From contig JBAUMC010000084.1 in assembly GCA_049578505.1 (NCBI GenBank), positions 1 to 64,000 of the forward strand: DNA of 64,000 bases. Direction: 5' to 3'. The notes under the pieces were generated by a model. That model was not told the DNA's origin and did no database searches. It saw only the letters and a program-made list of their open reading frames with translations. This document shows positions 24,537 to 32,315 of the stretch, in pieces. The stretch's first letter is position 1. Every line of letters starts with the position of its first letter. The translations under genes were made by a program, and so were the position numbers. The DNA is from JAGVPT01 sp049578505. Its GTDB lineage: Bacteria > Bacteroidota > Ignavibacteria > UBA10030 > UBA8401.

Positions 24537-25694
24537 ATGGCTGAAGAAACAAACGAACAGAAGCCGCGCGACGAATCCTTTCGTCGCCCCAGGTACCCAC
24601 GTTACCGCCGGCCGAACAGGAAACCGTCGGATCAAGTTTCGACGGAAGGGGTGCAGGCTGTTGAATCGCCCGCTGTGACCGGTTCGCTGAGTGAATCGCC
24701 GAATGCAGGCACCGCGGCGCAAGAGATCAAAACACCCCCACAGACAAACCAGCATCGTCCGCAGAACATTGAAATTTCCGTCGTCATTCCGCTCTTTAAC
24801 GAAGAGCAATCGCTGAAGGAACTTGCCGACCAATTGAAGAATACACTCGTCCGGTTCGGCGGGCGCTATGAACTTATTTTCGTCGACGACGGCAGCACTG
24901 ACAATTCTTTCCGGATGCTGCGCGACCTTCATTTCCGAAACAACCGCATCAAAGTCATTCGCTTTCGCCGGAACTACGGGAAAAGCGCTGCCTTGATGGT
25001 CGGTTTCCAAAGGGCCCAGGGCGATTACGTTGTAACGATGGATGCCGATCTTCAGGATGACCCGGCGGAAATTCCGAATCTGATCCGACAATTAAAATCG
25101 GGCTACGATGTTGTCTCCGGATGGAAGAAAAAACGTCACGACCCGATCACGAAAACTCTCCCGTCGAAGTTTTTCAATTTTGTCACAAGCGTTATGACGG
25201 GGGTGAAAATTCACGATTCCAATTGCGGCTTGAAAGCATACCGGCGCGACGTCGTAAAAACTGTGAACGTGTATGGGGAATTGCACCGTTACATTCCCGC
25301 ACTTGCGCAGTGGCAGGGGTATCGCATCGGCGAGGTCGTCGTCCAGCATCGCGCAAGAAAATACGGAAAGACAAAGTTCGGTCTGGGAAGATTTTTCAAG
25401 GGATTTCTCGATTTGCTGACCGTTCTTTTTACAACCCGCTACATTGCCCGGCCACTCCATTTATTCGGCCTTTGGGGAATGGTGTCTGCGTTTGCCGGCC
25501 TGTGCATTGATGGATACCTTGTTGAAGAATGGGTCGTCGGTAAAACGTCGCTCAGCAATCGTCCCCTCTTTCTCGTCGGGTTGATTCTCATTATCGTCGG
25601 GATACAGTTTGTGTCGATCGGCTTGCTTGGAGAGATGATCACCAAAGGACAACATGTTGAGAAGGAATATTCGATCAGGGAAATCATCAAATAG
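24537..25694 (+). CDS. family 2 glycosyltransferase, DPM1/ArnC-like, with two membrane helices
   Basis: A 385-residue protein. The first about 80 residues are disordered and basic/proline-rich ('RRPRYPRYRRPNRK'), then comes a GT-A domain: 'SVVIPLFNEEQSL', 'FVDDGSTD', 'TMDADLQDDP'. Two C-terminal helices (about 300-322 and 342-368) anchor it. This plan fits polyisoprenyl-phosphate glycosyltransferases, which load a sugar on undecaprenyl phosphate at the inner face of the membrane. It starts 82 bp after the right end of the IS and leads the envelope gene set that follows. The N-terminal tail is an unusual addition. Confidence 0.82.
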   Translation: MAEETNEQKPRDESFRRPRYPRYRRPNRKPSDQVSTEGVQAVESPAVTGSLSESPNAGTAAQEIKTPPQTNQHRPQNIEISVVIPLFNEEQSLKELADQLKNTLVRFGGRYELIFVDDGSTDNSFRMLRDLHFRNNRIKVIRFRRNYGKSAALMVGFQRAQGDYVVTMDADLQDDPAEIPNLIRQLKSGYDVVSGWKKKRHDPITKTLPSKFFNFVTSVMTGVKIHDSNCGLKAYRRDVVKTVNVYGELHRYIPALAQWQGYRIGEVVVQHRARKYGKTKFGLGRFFKGFLDLLTVLFTTRYIARPLHLFGLWGMVSAFAGLCIDGYLVEEWVVGKTSLSNRPLFLVGLILIIVGIQFVSIGLLGEMITKGQHVEKEYSIREIIK

Positions 25695-25791
25695 CCGGTG
25701 TAAGGGCGAGATAAGGTTTGAGCCATTCATTTAAAACGATTTCAACTTTCCGAACAGCAACCGACCGTAGTTAACGTTATCATCGAAACTC

Positions 25792-26859
25792 ATGCTTCTT
25801 AAAACCGACTGCCGCCACTTTCGCGGCGATGTCCCCTGTAAACCCCATAAGCAGCACGGCGTTCACTGTGAGAGCTGTACGTATTACGACCCCATCGATA
25901 AAAACATCCTCATCATAAAACTCGGCGCTATCGGCGATGTCATTCGCACGACGCCGCTTCTTCACCGGTTGAAAAAAGATTTCCCGCACGCAAAAATCTG
26001 GTGGCTCACTCTTACTCCGGAAATGCTCCCGGACCTTGTGGACGTCCGGATGAAGTTTACGCTGGAAAATATTGTTTCCCTTCGATCGGTGAAATTCGAT
26101 ACCCTCTACAATCTTGATAAAGACCGAGAAGCGTGTGCTCTCGCCCTCCAAATAACAGCTGATACAAAGAAGGGTTTCATCCTGAAGAATGGGGTCTGCG
26201 CGCCGGCCGACAAAGATGCCGAAGCTAAGTTTTTTACCGGCGTTTTCGACGATACGAACAAAGCAAACACGAAAAGTTATCCCCAGGAAATTTTTGACGT
26301 GTGCGGGTTTAAGTTCACCGGAGAAAAATATATCCTGCCGTTCGAACCATGGATGGATAAACGGTGGAAGCTGCACGGGAAGAAAAAAATAATCGGCTTC
26401 AACACCGGCTGCGGCGGACGCTGGACATCGCGCCTCTGGCCGGAGAAGTATTGGGTCGCTGCGGCACGATCGCTGAAGAAAGCCGGTTACGAGGTGCTCC
26501 TTCTTGGCGGGGAACAAGAGCATAAAAAGAACATGAAGATCGCAAAGGCAAGCGGGGCAAAATATTTCGGTCATTATCCGCTCAAGGAATTCATCAATCT
26601 TGTCAACCAGTGCGACCTCGTTGTTACGGCAGTGACGATGGCAATGCACATCACCATCGGGCTTGGCAAGAAGATAGTTCTCTTCAATAACATTTTTAAC
26701 AAACATGAATTCGAGCTGTACGGACTCGGAAAGATTCTTGAACCGGAATTTGAGTGCACCTGTTATTACTCGCCGACATGTCCCAACAATTGCATGCAAT
26801 ATCTTTATCCTGAACGTGTTGTAAAAACAGTACGGCAACTTCTGGGAGCATCCGGGTGA
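25792..26859 (+). CDS. family 9 glycosyltransferase (heptosyltransferase-like) with Cys cluster
   Basis: A 355-residue GT-B enzyme similar to LPS heptosyltransferases: 'ILIIKLGAIGDVIRTTPLLHRLKKDFP' near the N-terminus and 'IGFNTGCGGRWTSRLWPEKYW' and 'LVVTAVTMAMHIT' for the nucleotide-sugar site. It would transfer a sugar to LPS core or a related glycolipid. Unusually, the start of the protein has four cysteines (C7, C16, C26, C29) in a CX8CX9CX2C pattern, and the C-terminus has 'CTCYYSPTCPNNC', so it may bind a metal or cluster. It sits 11 bp ahead of the next glycosyltransferase gene. Confidence 0.82.
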   Translation: MLLKTDCRHFRGDVPCKPHKQHGVHCESCTYYDPIDKNILIIKLGAIGDVIRTTPLLHRLKKDFPHAKIWWLTLTPEMLPDLVDVRMKFTLENIVSLRSVKFDTLYNLDKDREACALALQITADTKKGFILKNGVCAPADKDAEAKFFTGVFDDTNKANTKSYPQEIFDVCGFKFTGEKYILPFEPWMDKRWKLHGKKKIIGFNTGCGGRWTSRLWPEKYWVAAARSLKKAGYEVLLLGGEQEHKKNMKIAKASGAKYFGHYPLKEFINLVNQCDLVVTAVTMAMHITIGLGKKIVLFNNIFNKHEFELYGLGKILEPEFECTCYYSPTCPNNCMQYLYPERVVKTVRQLLGASG

Positions 26860-26869
26860 TGCGTACGCG

Positions 26870-28000
26870 ATGAACGTTCTCATTCTTGGTACGGCGTACC
26901 CACTGCGCGGCGGTATTGCCCATTACAACGCCCTTCTTTATACCCATCTGAAAAAGAAACATGCCGTAGAAATTATTTCCTTCAAGAGACAATATCCGAA
27001 AATTTTTTTCCCGGGGAAGACGCAGGAGGAACTGGGAGAACCGGGCTTGCCGGTAACGAGTGAACAGTTGATCGATTCGGTAAATCCGTTGAATTGGATT
27101 CGGGTGGGTTTAGCTCTTCGCAAGCGAAACGCAGACACGGTGATTTTTAAGTACTGGCTTCCGTTTTTCGGCCCATGTATCGGAACAATCTGCGCTCTGC
27201 TGAAGTTCGGGCGGAAGACAAAAGTCGTTGCCATCTGCGATAATGTGATTCCGCACGAGCATCGTCCCGGCGATGCGTTGTTTACATGGTATGCCTTCAA
27301 ATTTGTCGATGCGTTCATCGTTCAATCGGATACGGTCGAAAAAGATTTGCTCTCGACGGTAGAAAACCCGAAGTACAGAAAAGTTCCGCACCCGGTCTAT
27401 GAAATTTTTGGCGAACGCATTGAAAAAAAATGGGCTCGTGCAAAACTTAACATCCGCGACGAAAAGGTAATTCTTTTTTTCGGCTATATCCGACCGTACA
27501 AAGGGCTCCACGTTATGATCGATGCGATGAAAGAGCTAAAAAAATCTTTCGCTCTTAAATTGCTGGTCGTCGGAGAGTTCTACGACGACGAAGAGAAATA
27601 CCGCTGGCACATCTCGGATGCACAAGTCCGCGATGTCATTGACGTCGTGTCGGATTATGTGCCGAACGAGAAAGTAGGAGAATATTTTTCTGCAGCGGAC
27701 GCAGTTATTTTGCCGTATCTTTCGGCAACACAAAGCGGAATTACTCAAATTGCCTATAACTTCGACAAACCGGTTATCGCATCCGATGTCGGCGGGCTTG
27801 CGGAAGTCGTCGTTGATGGAGTTTCCGGATTGATCGTTCCGCCGAACAATCCGTCAAAGCTTGCAAGCGCGATAAAAAGGTTTTATTCCGAGAACCTTGA
27901 GGAACAACTTTCTGCCGGCGCTGCGAGAGAAAAGAAGAAATATTCGTGGGAGAGAATGGTGGATGCGATAGAGCAATTAACAGTGATCGGTAAACAGTAA
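26870..28000 (+). CDS. family 4 glycosyltransferase
   Basis: A 376-residue GT-B enzyme. The N-terminal domain has the acceptor loop 'LGTAYPLRGGIAHYN'; the C-terminal domain has 'VILFFGYIRPYKGLHVMIDAM' and the donor-binding 'SGITQIAYNFDKPVIASDVGGLAEVV' (E-x7-E region). Probable role: adding a sugar to an envelope glycan. The final residues (about TVIGKQ) and the stop codon are encoded inside the heptad repeat that follows, so the C-terminus may have been extended by the repeat. Confidence 0.84.
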   Translation: MNVLILGTAYPLRGGIAHYNALLYTHLKKKHAVEIISFKRQYPKIFFPGKTQEELGEPGLPVTSEQLIDSVNPLNWIRVGLALRKRNADTVIFKYWLPFFGPCIGTICALLKFGRKTKVVAICDNVIPHEHRPGDALFTWYAFKFVDAFIVQSDTVEKDLLSTVENPKYRKVPHPVYEIFGERIEKKWARAKLNIRDEKVILFFGYIRPYKGLHVMIDAMKELKKSFALKLLVVGEFYDDEEKYRWHISDAQVRDVIDVVSDYVPNEKVGEYFSAADAVILPYLSATQSGITQIAYNFDKPVIASDVGGLAEVVVDGVSGLIVPPNNPSKLASAIKRFYSENLEEQLSAGAAREKKKYSWERMVDAIEQLTVIGKQ

Positions 28001-28086
28001 ACAGTTACCAACATAAATGTTGTTTACCGTTTACTTCAACGTGTTAGCTGATCATCGTTCACTGTTCACTGATGACTGAGCACTGA
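27980..28086. repeat. heptad repeat locus 2, between two envelope genes
   Basis: The left arm (27980-28009) runs in heptads of the type CAGTAAA and contains the stop codon of the GT4 gene. The right arm (28020-28086) runs GTTTACC, GTTTACT, ..., GTTCACT, GTTCACT, GATGACT, GAGCACT and ends three bases before the ATG of the methyltransferase. The inner halves of the two arms are complementary. Confidence 0.8.
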
Positions 28087-28088
28087 AA

Positions 28089-28910
28089 ATGCATTACGAC
28101 CCTATAAAAAATGTAATCGGTAATGTTGCGCGGACCAGCCCGCTGGTGCGGAGGATCTTCTACATCGTTCTCGGGATTATGTTTTTACGCGAGTGGTACG
28201 TAAAGCGCGCTCTCCGGAAGGTGCTGGGGGGAAAAAGGGAACCGTTCATGATGTTCGACGCCGGTAGCGGTTTCGGACAATATTCGTACTACTGCGCCAA
28301 GCAATTCCCGTCGGCAACAATCTACGCGGTCGACGTGAAAGAAGAACAAATCGCCGATTGCCGTTTCTTTTTTTCAAAAAGGAAGTTTAATAATGTATCG
28401 TTCGGAGTCGAAGACTTGACAATTCCAAAACATACCAATCGATTTGATTTTATTCTATCCGTCGATGTTATGGAACATATTCAGGACGACGTGCAGGTGT
28501 TCAAGAATTTCTTTCAGGCGTTAAAGCCCGGCGGCAAGGTTCTGATCAACACGCCGTCTAATCTCGGCGGCTCGGATGCGCACGACGAGAATGAAACAAG
28601 CTTTATCGGAGAACACGCCCGCAACGGCTACTCCGTCGACGACATCACGCGAAAGCTGAAAAGCGCCGGTTTTCAGATGGAAAAGGTTACGTATACGTAC
28701 GGACCGATTGGAAGTGTCGCATGGCGGCTCGGCATCAAATACCCGATGCTGATGCTGAACAAAAGCAAGCTGAATTTCGTACTCCTTCCATTCTATTACA
28801 TTCTCACCCTGTGGCTTACACTCCTTTTGATGTATGCCGACTACAAATTTCCCAACACACGGGGAACAGGATTACTTGTCGTTGCCGCCAAATCGGCATC
28901 GCAACGTTAG
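28089..28910 (+). CDS. class I SAM-dependent methyltransferase
   Basis: A 273-residue protein. The SAM site is 'MMFDAGSGFGQYSYYCAK' (motif I), 'IYAVDVKEEQ' (acidic motif II) and 'FDFILSVDVMEHI' (motif IV), like UbiE/Coq5-type enzymes. A hydrophobic segment near residues 230-255 ('LLPFYYILTLWLTLLLMY') may dock it on the membrane. With three glycosyltransferase genes upstream, a sugar or lipid glycan is the likely substrate, but this is inference. The heptad repeat fills its entire 5' untranslated region, leaving no ordinary ribosome-binding site. Confidence 0.8.
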   Translation: MHYDPIKNVIGNVARTSPLVRRIFYIVLGIMFLREWYVKRALRKVLGGKREPFMMFDAGSGFGQYSYYCAKQFPSATIYAVDVKEEQIADCRFFFSKRKFNNVSFGVEDLTIPKHTNRFDFILSVDVMEHIQDDVQVFKNFFQALKPGGKVLINTPSNLGGSDAHDENETSFIGEHARNGYSVDDITRKLKSAGFQMEKVTYTYGPIGSVAWRLGIKYPMLMLNKSKLNFVLLPFYYILTLWLTLLLMYADYKFPNTRGTGLLVVAAKSASQR

Positions 28911-29170
28911 CCCTATCCGTTTGGAGCGGTGGGCAGAGGTGTACTTCGAATTCTCAAAATTTCAGGAGACGGCGCACTCAATTATATAGTGAGGAGCAAG
29001 ACGATGCCACGCGTGTTGTCCATTAAGCTTCATCGATACCTCAACACAAAGTGATGCCCTTCGGCAAGACGTTCGACATCTTGCTAATATTCATCTTTCC
29101 CTTGTTTTTCTTCTCTCCTTTTTGTATTATTGAAAAACCACAGAAGACCAACCCTCTCGTTGTTTCGTTC

Positions 29171-30310
29171 ATGAAGACCCTTCGTGCCGTTGAAGCAGAG
29201 CCCACACATGCGTCGGCACCGTCATCTCAAGCAAAAGAATACAGCCGCATTAAATTAACATTGTCTCTCGTCGGGACGGCGATTTCGTTTATTCTCACGC
29301 TCGCGATTGTCGTCACCGGATTTTCCCTGCGTGTTGAGAATTTCGTCCACTCATATACGCAATCGCCGTACGCCGCGCTCCTTATATTCGGGGCGATACT
29401 CGGTTTGCTGAGCAGCATTTTTTCTTCCCCTCTCAGTTTCTACTCCGGCTTCATCCTCGAGCACCGGTATAATTTGTCAAACCAGACCTTCTTCCAATGG
29501 ATGTGGGAACAATGTAAAGCATTTCTTGTCAGCATCCCGATAGCGGTGCCCCTTGTGCTGCTGTTTTATTTTTTCTTGAGAGAATATCAGTTATTATGGT
29601 GGCTGCCGGTCGCAACGGCCATGTTCGTCGTGTCGATGTTGCTTTCTAAAATTGTACCGGTCTTTATTATGCCCCTCTTCTACAAATTCACTCCTTTGGA
29701 GAACGATGCGCTCAAAGAACGGATTCTCTCGATGTGTAAGAACACCCGCATGAACGTGACTGGAATTTTCACGTTCAACCTGAGCAAGACAACGAAGAAG
29801 GCAAACGCAGGTTTTACCGGCATCGGAAAATCGAAACGGATTATTCTGGGCGATACGCTGATGCAGCATTTTTCGGATGACGAGGTGGAAACTGTTTTTG
29901 CGCACGAGCTCGGCCATTACGTCCATGGACATATTTGGAAAAATATCCTGGTTGGGACCCTGAGTATCTATGCCGGACTTTTCATTACGTCAAAACTCTA
30001 TTTTGTTTCGCTCGGATGGTTCGGCTTCTCTTCTGTCGATCAGCTCGCGGCCCTGCCGCTGCTGGCACTCTGGCTCGGAGTCTATTCGCTATTGACGTCC
30101 CCGTTGTCGAACGTTTTGTCGCGGAAGTATGAGTTCGAAGCGGACCGCTACGCTCTCGAGAGGACCGGAAATGCTTCGGCGTTTACCTCCACGATGAGGA
30201 AGCTTGCCGAAATGAACCTGGCCGATACTGCGCCGCATCCGGTTATAGAATTTCTTTTTTACAGCCACCCGTCGATAGAAAAAAGAATTCGCGCTGCGGA
30301 GAATCCGTAA
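29171..30310 (+). CDS. M48-family membrane metalloprotease (Ste24/HtpX-like)
   Basis: About 379 residues from ATG 29171; upstream GTG/ATG codons at 29051/29054 would add 40 hydrophobic residues, and no start has a good ribosome-binding site. The zinc motif is 'VFAHELGHYVHGH' with the third ligand in 'KYEFEADRYALER'. At least five membrane helices surround it, as in Ste24 CAAX proteases. The family cleaves membrane proteins in quality control; bacterial members rarely have CAAX substrates. Its stop codon overlaps the start of plsC by one base. Confidence 0.85.
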   Translation: MKTLRAVEAEPTHASAPSSQAKEYSRIKLTLSLVGTAISFILTLAIVVTGFSLRVENFVHSYTQSPYAALLIFGAILGLLSSIFSSPLSFYSGFILEHRYNLSNQTFFQWMWEQCKAFLVSIPIAVPLVLLFYFFLREYQLLWWLPVATAMFVVSMLLSKIVPVFIMPLFYKFTPLENDALKERILSMCKNTRMNVTGIFTFNLSKTTKKANAGFTGIGKSKRIILGDTLMQHFSDDEVETVFAHELGHYVHGHIWKNILVGTLSIYAGLFITSKLYFVSLGWFGFSSVDQLAALPLLALWLGVYSLLTSPLSNVLSRKYEFEADRYALERTGNASAFTSTMRKLAEMNLADTAPHPVIEFLFYSHPSIEKRIRAAENP

Positions 30311-31026
30311 TGCGAAAGTTATTAACTGTCGGCCGGATCGTTGTCATTGTTGCGACGAATGCTTGCTTGTCGATTGCCGCGCTTCTCAGCCTTCTCGTCG
30401 AAAAAGACGGCCGCACATATTTTTGGGCCGGAAGCACATGGTCGAAACTTACGCTGAAGATTTGCGGGATCGACGTTCGCGTCAAAGGAATGGAACACAT
30501 TGAGCTTAACGGATCGTACATTTTCGTGACGAACCATGCCAGCATGTTTGATATTCCGGCGATTATGTCGGTGCTGCCTCGTGTGCGCATCATGTTCAAG
30601 AAGGAATTGTCGTACGTCCCCATCTGGGGCTGGGCGTTGAAATGGGGTCATCACATTATGGTCGACCGGGCGAAAGGAAGTGAAGCAATGAAAAGCCTTG
30701 ACCGCGCGGCGAAAGCGATCAAAGCTGGCGGTTCCGTAATTCTTTTTGCGGAAGGAACGCGGACGCGTGATGGGAAATTGCTCCCGTTTAAGCGGGGTGC
30801 CTTTACGCTTGCGGCAAAATCGGGAGTTCCGATTGTTCCAATAGCGATCAACGGAAGCTTCAAAATCTTACCGAAGAGTTCACTCGATATCCGGCCAAGT
30901 CCGATTGAATTGCTGATGGGAGAGCAGATCGATACGTCGCACATCACAACACGGGATGAGGAAATTGAGTTGATGAAGCGCGTGAGGGAAATTATTGAAC
31001 GGAACTATCGGGAAGATATTTCTTGA
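30310..31026 (+). CDS. plsC: 1-acyl-sn-glycerol-3-phosphate acyltransferase
   Basis: A 238-residue PlsC-type acyltransferase that makes phosphatidic acid from lysophosphatidic acid. The catalytic HX4D is 'NHASMFDIP' and the glycerophosphate-binding block is 'LFAEGTRTRDGKLLPFKRG'. One N-terminal helix (about 8-28) anchors it. The ATG overlaps the TAA of the protease gene (TAATG), so expression is coupled. Confidence 0.9.
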   Translation: MRKLLTVGRIVVIVATNACLSIAALLSLLVEKDGRTYFWAGSTWSKLTLKICGIDVRVKGMEHIELNGSYIFVTNHASMFDIPAIMSVLPRVRIMFKKELSYVPIWGWALKWGHHIMVDRAKGSEAMKSLDRAAKAIKAGGSVILFAEGTRTRDGKLLPFKRGAFTLAAKSGVPIVPIAINGSFKILPKSSLDIRPSPIELLMGEQIDTSHITTRDEEIELMKRVREIIERNYREDIS

Positions 31027-31037
31027 GCGATCGAGTA

Positions 31038-31072
31038 TTGTCTATATTCTGATTTCTGTATTCTGAATTCTA
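31038..31072. repeat. heptad repeat locus 3, upstream of gatC
   Basis: Five consecutive heptads: TTGTCTA, TATTCTG, ATTTCTG, TATTCTG, AATTCTA, just after the plsC stop codon and 23 bases before the gatC start. No inverted partner is seen nearby. Confidence 0.75.
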
Positions 31073-31095
31073 TTGTTTTGACCGGAGAAATACCA

Positions 31096-31383
31096 ATGGC
31101 TGTAACCATAAAAGATGTTGAACACATCGCTGGGCTTGCACGACTGGAGTTCACCGAGAACGAAAAAGAAAAACTGACCCACGAGCTCAACGATATCCTG
31201 AAATATATTGATAAATTAAACGAGCTTGACACATCGAACGTTGAACCCTTGTCTCACGTCATTGAGCTGAATAACGTCTTTCGGGAGGACGTCGCGAAGC
31301 CGTCAATTTCTCCCGACGAAGCGTTAAAGAATGCACCGGCAAAGAAGGAGACCTTTTTTAAGGTTCCGAAGGTGATCGGATGA
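31096..31383 (+). CDS. gatC: Asp-tRNA(Asn)/Glu-tRNA(Gln) amidotransferase subunit C
   Basis: A 95-residue GatC from ATG 31096, preceded by GGAG; it begins 'MAVTIKDVEHIAGLARLEF' and continues with the family pattern 'ELNDILKYIDKLNELDTSNVEPLSHV...LREDVAKPS' type. GatC holds the GatA and GatB subunits together in the transamidation that forms Gln-tRNA or Asn-tRNA. gatA and gatB are not in this window. Confidence 0.92.
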   Translation: MAVTIKDVEHIAGLARLEFTENEKEKLTHELNDILKYIDKLNELDTSNVEPLSHVIELNNVFREDVAKPSISPDEALKNAPAKKETFFKVPKVIG

Positions 31384-31387
31384 ATCA

Positions 31388-31490
31388 CAATTTACGATTG
31401 ACGATTTTCGAATGCCGATTGAAAGGCTTAAATCGTCCAATGCAAATGCCCTTCTTCGATCGAAAATCGGCAATCATCAATTGAAAATCA
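31388..31490. repeat. heptad repeat locus 4, inverted pair including the kdsB start codon
   Basis: The left arm (31388-31421) has heptads TTTACGA, TTGACGA, TTTTCGA, ATGCCGA. The right arm (31455-31490) is an inverted copy. 31388-31411 and 31460-31483 are complementary at 21 of 24 positions. The last three bases of the right arm are the TTG initiator of kdsB. Confidence 0.8.
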
Positions 31491-32236
31491 TTGGCATTAT
31501 ACCATCCCGTTACGCATCGCAACGGCTTCCTGCAAAGTCGCTGGCAGATATTTACGGAAAGCCGATGGTGCAGCGCGTCTACGAAAGAGCGAAGCGATCT
31601 CGTTTGCTCACGGATGTTATTGTTGCGACCGACGACGAGCGGATTGCTGCGGCAGTGAAAAAGTTTGGCGGCAACGCCGTCATGACGCCTGCGACGATTC
31701 AAAGCGGGAGCGACAGGGTTGCGTTCGCCGCACGATCCCTCGGCGCTGATATCGTCGTCAATGTACAGGGAGACGAGCCGTTGATCGAGCCGGACTTAAT
31801 AGACCAAACCATTCAATTGCTTCTCGATGACAATCAGCTTGTTGTTGGGACGGCGGTGAAAAAGATTGTGGCGCTGGAGGAATTGCTGACCCCAAGTGTC
31901 GTGAAAGTTGTGGTCGACAAAAATAATTTTGCTCTTTATTTTACACGGTCACTTGTTCCGTTTGTCCGCGATTCACAAGAAGTGACAGACTGGCTCAAGC
32001 ATGCAGTGTTCTACAAACATTTCGGCATATATGTTTATCGTGGACCTTTCTTACAGCACTATACCTCATTGACACCAACGCCGCTTGAACAGGCCGAAAG
32101 ACTGGAGCAGCTTCGCATTCTCGAATATGGATTCCGCATTAAGACGGCGGTTACCGAGCACGATTCAATCCCGGTTGACACGCAGGAAGACCTTGACAGG
32201 GTCAGAGAAAAATTCAAAATTCAAAATTCAAAATGA
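31481..32236 (+). CDS. kdsB: 3-deoxy-manno-octulosonate cytidylyltransferase
   Basis: A 251-residue CMP-Kdo synthetase that activates Kdo for LPS. It begins at TTG (LKIIGIIPSRYASQRLPAKSL), where conserved homology starts; an ATG at 31412 would add 23 residues encoded by the heptad repeat. Key blocks: 'RYASQRLPAKSL' (CTP-binding), 'VQGDEPLIEP' (metal), 'HFGIYVYRGPFL' and 'EQAERLEQLRILEYG'. The last residues (about KFKIQNSK) are encoded by the next heptad locus, so both ends of the gene lie in repeats. Confidence 0.92.
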   Translation: MKIIGIIPSRYASQRLPAKSLADIYGKPMVQRVYERAKRSRLLTDVIVATDDERIAAAVKKFGGNAVMTPATIQSGSDRVAFAARSLGADIVVNVQGDEPLIEPDLIDQTIQLLLDDNQLVVGTAVKKIVALEELLTPSVVKVVVDKNNFALYFTRSLVPFVRDSQEVTDWLKHAVFYKHFGIYVYRGPFLQHYTSLTPTPLEQAERLEQLRILEYGFRIKTAVTEHDSIPVDTQEDLDRVREKFKIQNSK

Positions 32237-32302
32237 AAAATTGCCCCATCTTAGAGTTGTTCTAATATCGTAAATTTTTCATTTTTAAATTTTAACTTTT
32301 CC
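32207..32302. repeat. heptad repeat locus 5, between kdsB and pyrG
   Basis: The left arm (32207-32242) repeats TTCAAAA and contains the kdsB stop codon. The right arm (about 32271-32302) has the inverse words TTCATTT, TTAAATT, TTAACTT and ends just before the pyrG ribosome-binding site. The arms pair over at least 13 consecutive bases. Confidence 0.78.
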
Positions 32303-32315
32303 TAAGGGTGTTTTC

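Noticed and set aside
31038..31072. Tandem promoter or operator array before gatC.
   Set aside because: The same 7-bp periodicity with unrelated sequence occurs at six other loci, so it is better explained as a repeat class than as binding sites.
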